From: Brevundimonas sp. NIBR11
GTDB lineage: Bacteria > Pseudomonadota > Alphaproteobacteria > Caulobacterales > Caulobacteraceae
DNA length: 64,000 bases
NCBI RefSeq assembly: GCF_027912535.1
Contig: NZ_CP115465.1
Coordinates: forward strand, 1,158,001 to 1,222,000
Reading direction: 5' to 3'
A program made the translations under genes and the position numbers. The notes under the pieces are model-generated. The model searched no databases, was not told where the DNA came from, and worked only from the letters and a program-made list of their open reading frames with translations. Below are positions 63,560 through 64,000 of this stretch, one piece after another; the first letter of the stretch is position 1, and each line of letters begins with the position of its first letter.

Positions 63560-64000
63560 GTGAAGGTTGCCGAACGGTGGTTCGTGATGGCGGGCATCGG
63601 CCTTCTGGGCGCGATCGCGCTCGCGGGGCTGATCGTGGCGGTCTACGCCGCCTGGCTGTTCCATGACCTTCCCGATGCGTCGGAGCTGGCCGACTATCGT
63701 CCGCCGACCGCGACGCGGGTCTATGCCGGCGACGGCACCCTGATCGGCGAGTTCTCAGACGAACGCCGCATCTATGTGCCCTACGAGCAGATCCCGACGA
63801 CCGTGGTGCAGGCCTTCCTGGCCGCCGAGGACCGCAACTTCTTCAATCACGGCGGGATCGACGTGTCCGGTCTGGGCCGGGCGATGTTCAAGAACGTCTT
63901 CAACTTCGCCACCGGGCGTCGTCTGGAGGGCGGATCGACCATCACCCAGCAGGTGGCCAAGAACGTCCTGCTGACGAACGAGTCGACCATCGGCCGCAAG
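63560..64000 (+). CDS. mrcA/ponA: Penicillin-binding protein 1A, partial
   Basis: The first 147 codons of a class A PBP that builds and cross-links peptidoglycan; the gene is cut by the window end. GTG 63560 (KVAERWFVMAG) follows GGAGAGAG; ATG 63587 is an alternative. The transmembrane anchor is MAGIGLLGAIALAGLIVAVYAAWLF region (about 10-33). The transglycosylase domain shows AAEDRNFFNHGGIDVSG (catalytic Glu) and GGSTITQQVAKN. The transpeptidase domain is beyond the window. Confidence 0.95.
   Translation, partial: MKVAERWFVMAGIGLLGAIALAGLIVAVYAAWLFHDLPDASELADYRPPTATRVYAGDGTLIGEFSDERRIYVPYEQIPTTVVQAFLAAEDRNFFNHGGIDVSGLGRAMFKNVFNFATGRRLEGGSTITQQVAKNVLLTNESTIGRK

Overview
The window is a high-GC stretch of bacterial chromosome that is almost entirely protein-coding. 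Gene families and order point to an alphaproteobacterium of the order Caulobacterales, most likely Brevundimonas or a close relative. The evidence is: RNase E ending in a G-W-W motif, HdaA with a clamp-binding motif beside ppk and ppx, the block NDUFA12 / DUF2155 / aat / accC / accB / aroQ, and rne next to amiC and a class A penicillin-binding protein. The genus is an inference from memory of these families. I saw no rRNA, tRNA, CRISPR array, insertion sequence or prophage.

Layout. 1-9.5 kb: an exporter-type ABC transporter, a phosphodiesterase and an inositol-phosphatase-like gene, efp, a TspO-like protein, a DUF2975/Xre pair divergent from a two-gene ABC-2 exporter with two matching palindromes between them, bacterioferritin with its ferredoxin, and thiE. 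9.5-15.3 kb: an orphan MASE1 histidine kinase and a cyanide-insensitive cytochrome bd operon (cydA, cydB and a tiny DUF2474 gene with no normal start codon), then a Pro/Thr/Ala-rich secreted protein and a VOC protein. 15.4-24.1 kb: a Tat-exported esterase and thiolase, gatA/gatC, ruvX, an AEC transporter, and pyrB overlapping a dihydroorotase homologue that has lost its metal ligands. 24.1-32.8 kb: an ABC-F ATPase, ndk, an M13 peptidase, and purM and purN separated by a long palindrome and an M28 peptidase.

32.8-41.1 kb: rnd, then ppx, ppk and hdaA on the minus strand, and aspS. 41.1-45.9 kb: a tight minus-strand cluster holding a strongly degenerate relative of B12-dependent ribonucleotide reductase, a 4HBT thioesterase and two secreted pentapeptide-repeat proteins. 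46-50.2 kb: a complex I accessory subunit, DUF2155, aat, accC, accB and aroQ. 50.3-53.7 kb: thiS, thiG, a DUF3224 protein and a secreted TPR protein. 53.7-56.0 kb is the only clearly accessory-looking part: a small HTH protein, a two-helix membrane protein, an unknown 183-residue protein, a short coiled-coil protein and several dispersed repeats. 56-64 kb: a DsbA-like protein, an M48 peptidase, rne, amiC, an exonuclease, and the start of a PBP1A gene cut by the window edge.

How it fits together. Most genes are housekeeping: translation (efp, gatCA, aspS, aat), pyrimidine, purine, thiamine, fatty-acid and shikimate synthesis, polyphosphate turnover, RNA decay, replication control and cell-wall work. 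The best leads are the pseudo-ribonucleotide-reductase cluster, the start-less DUF2474 gene, the paired CTTTA-N9-TAAAG operators, the secreted pentapeptide pair, and a repeat element with 10-bp units shared by two intergenic regions 30 kb apart.
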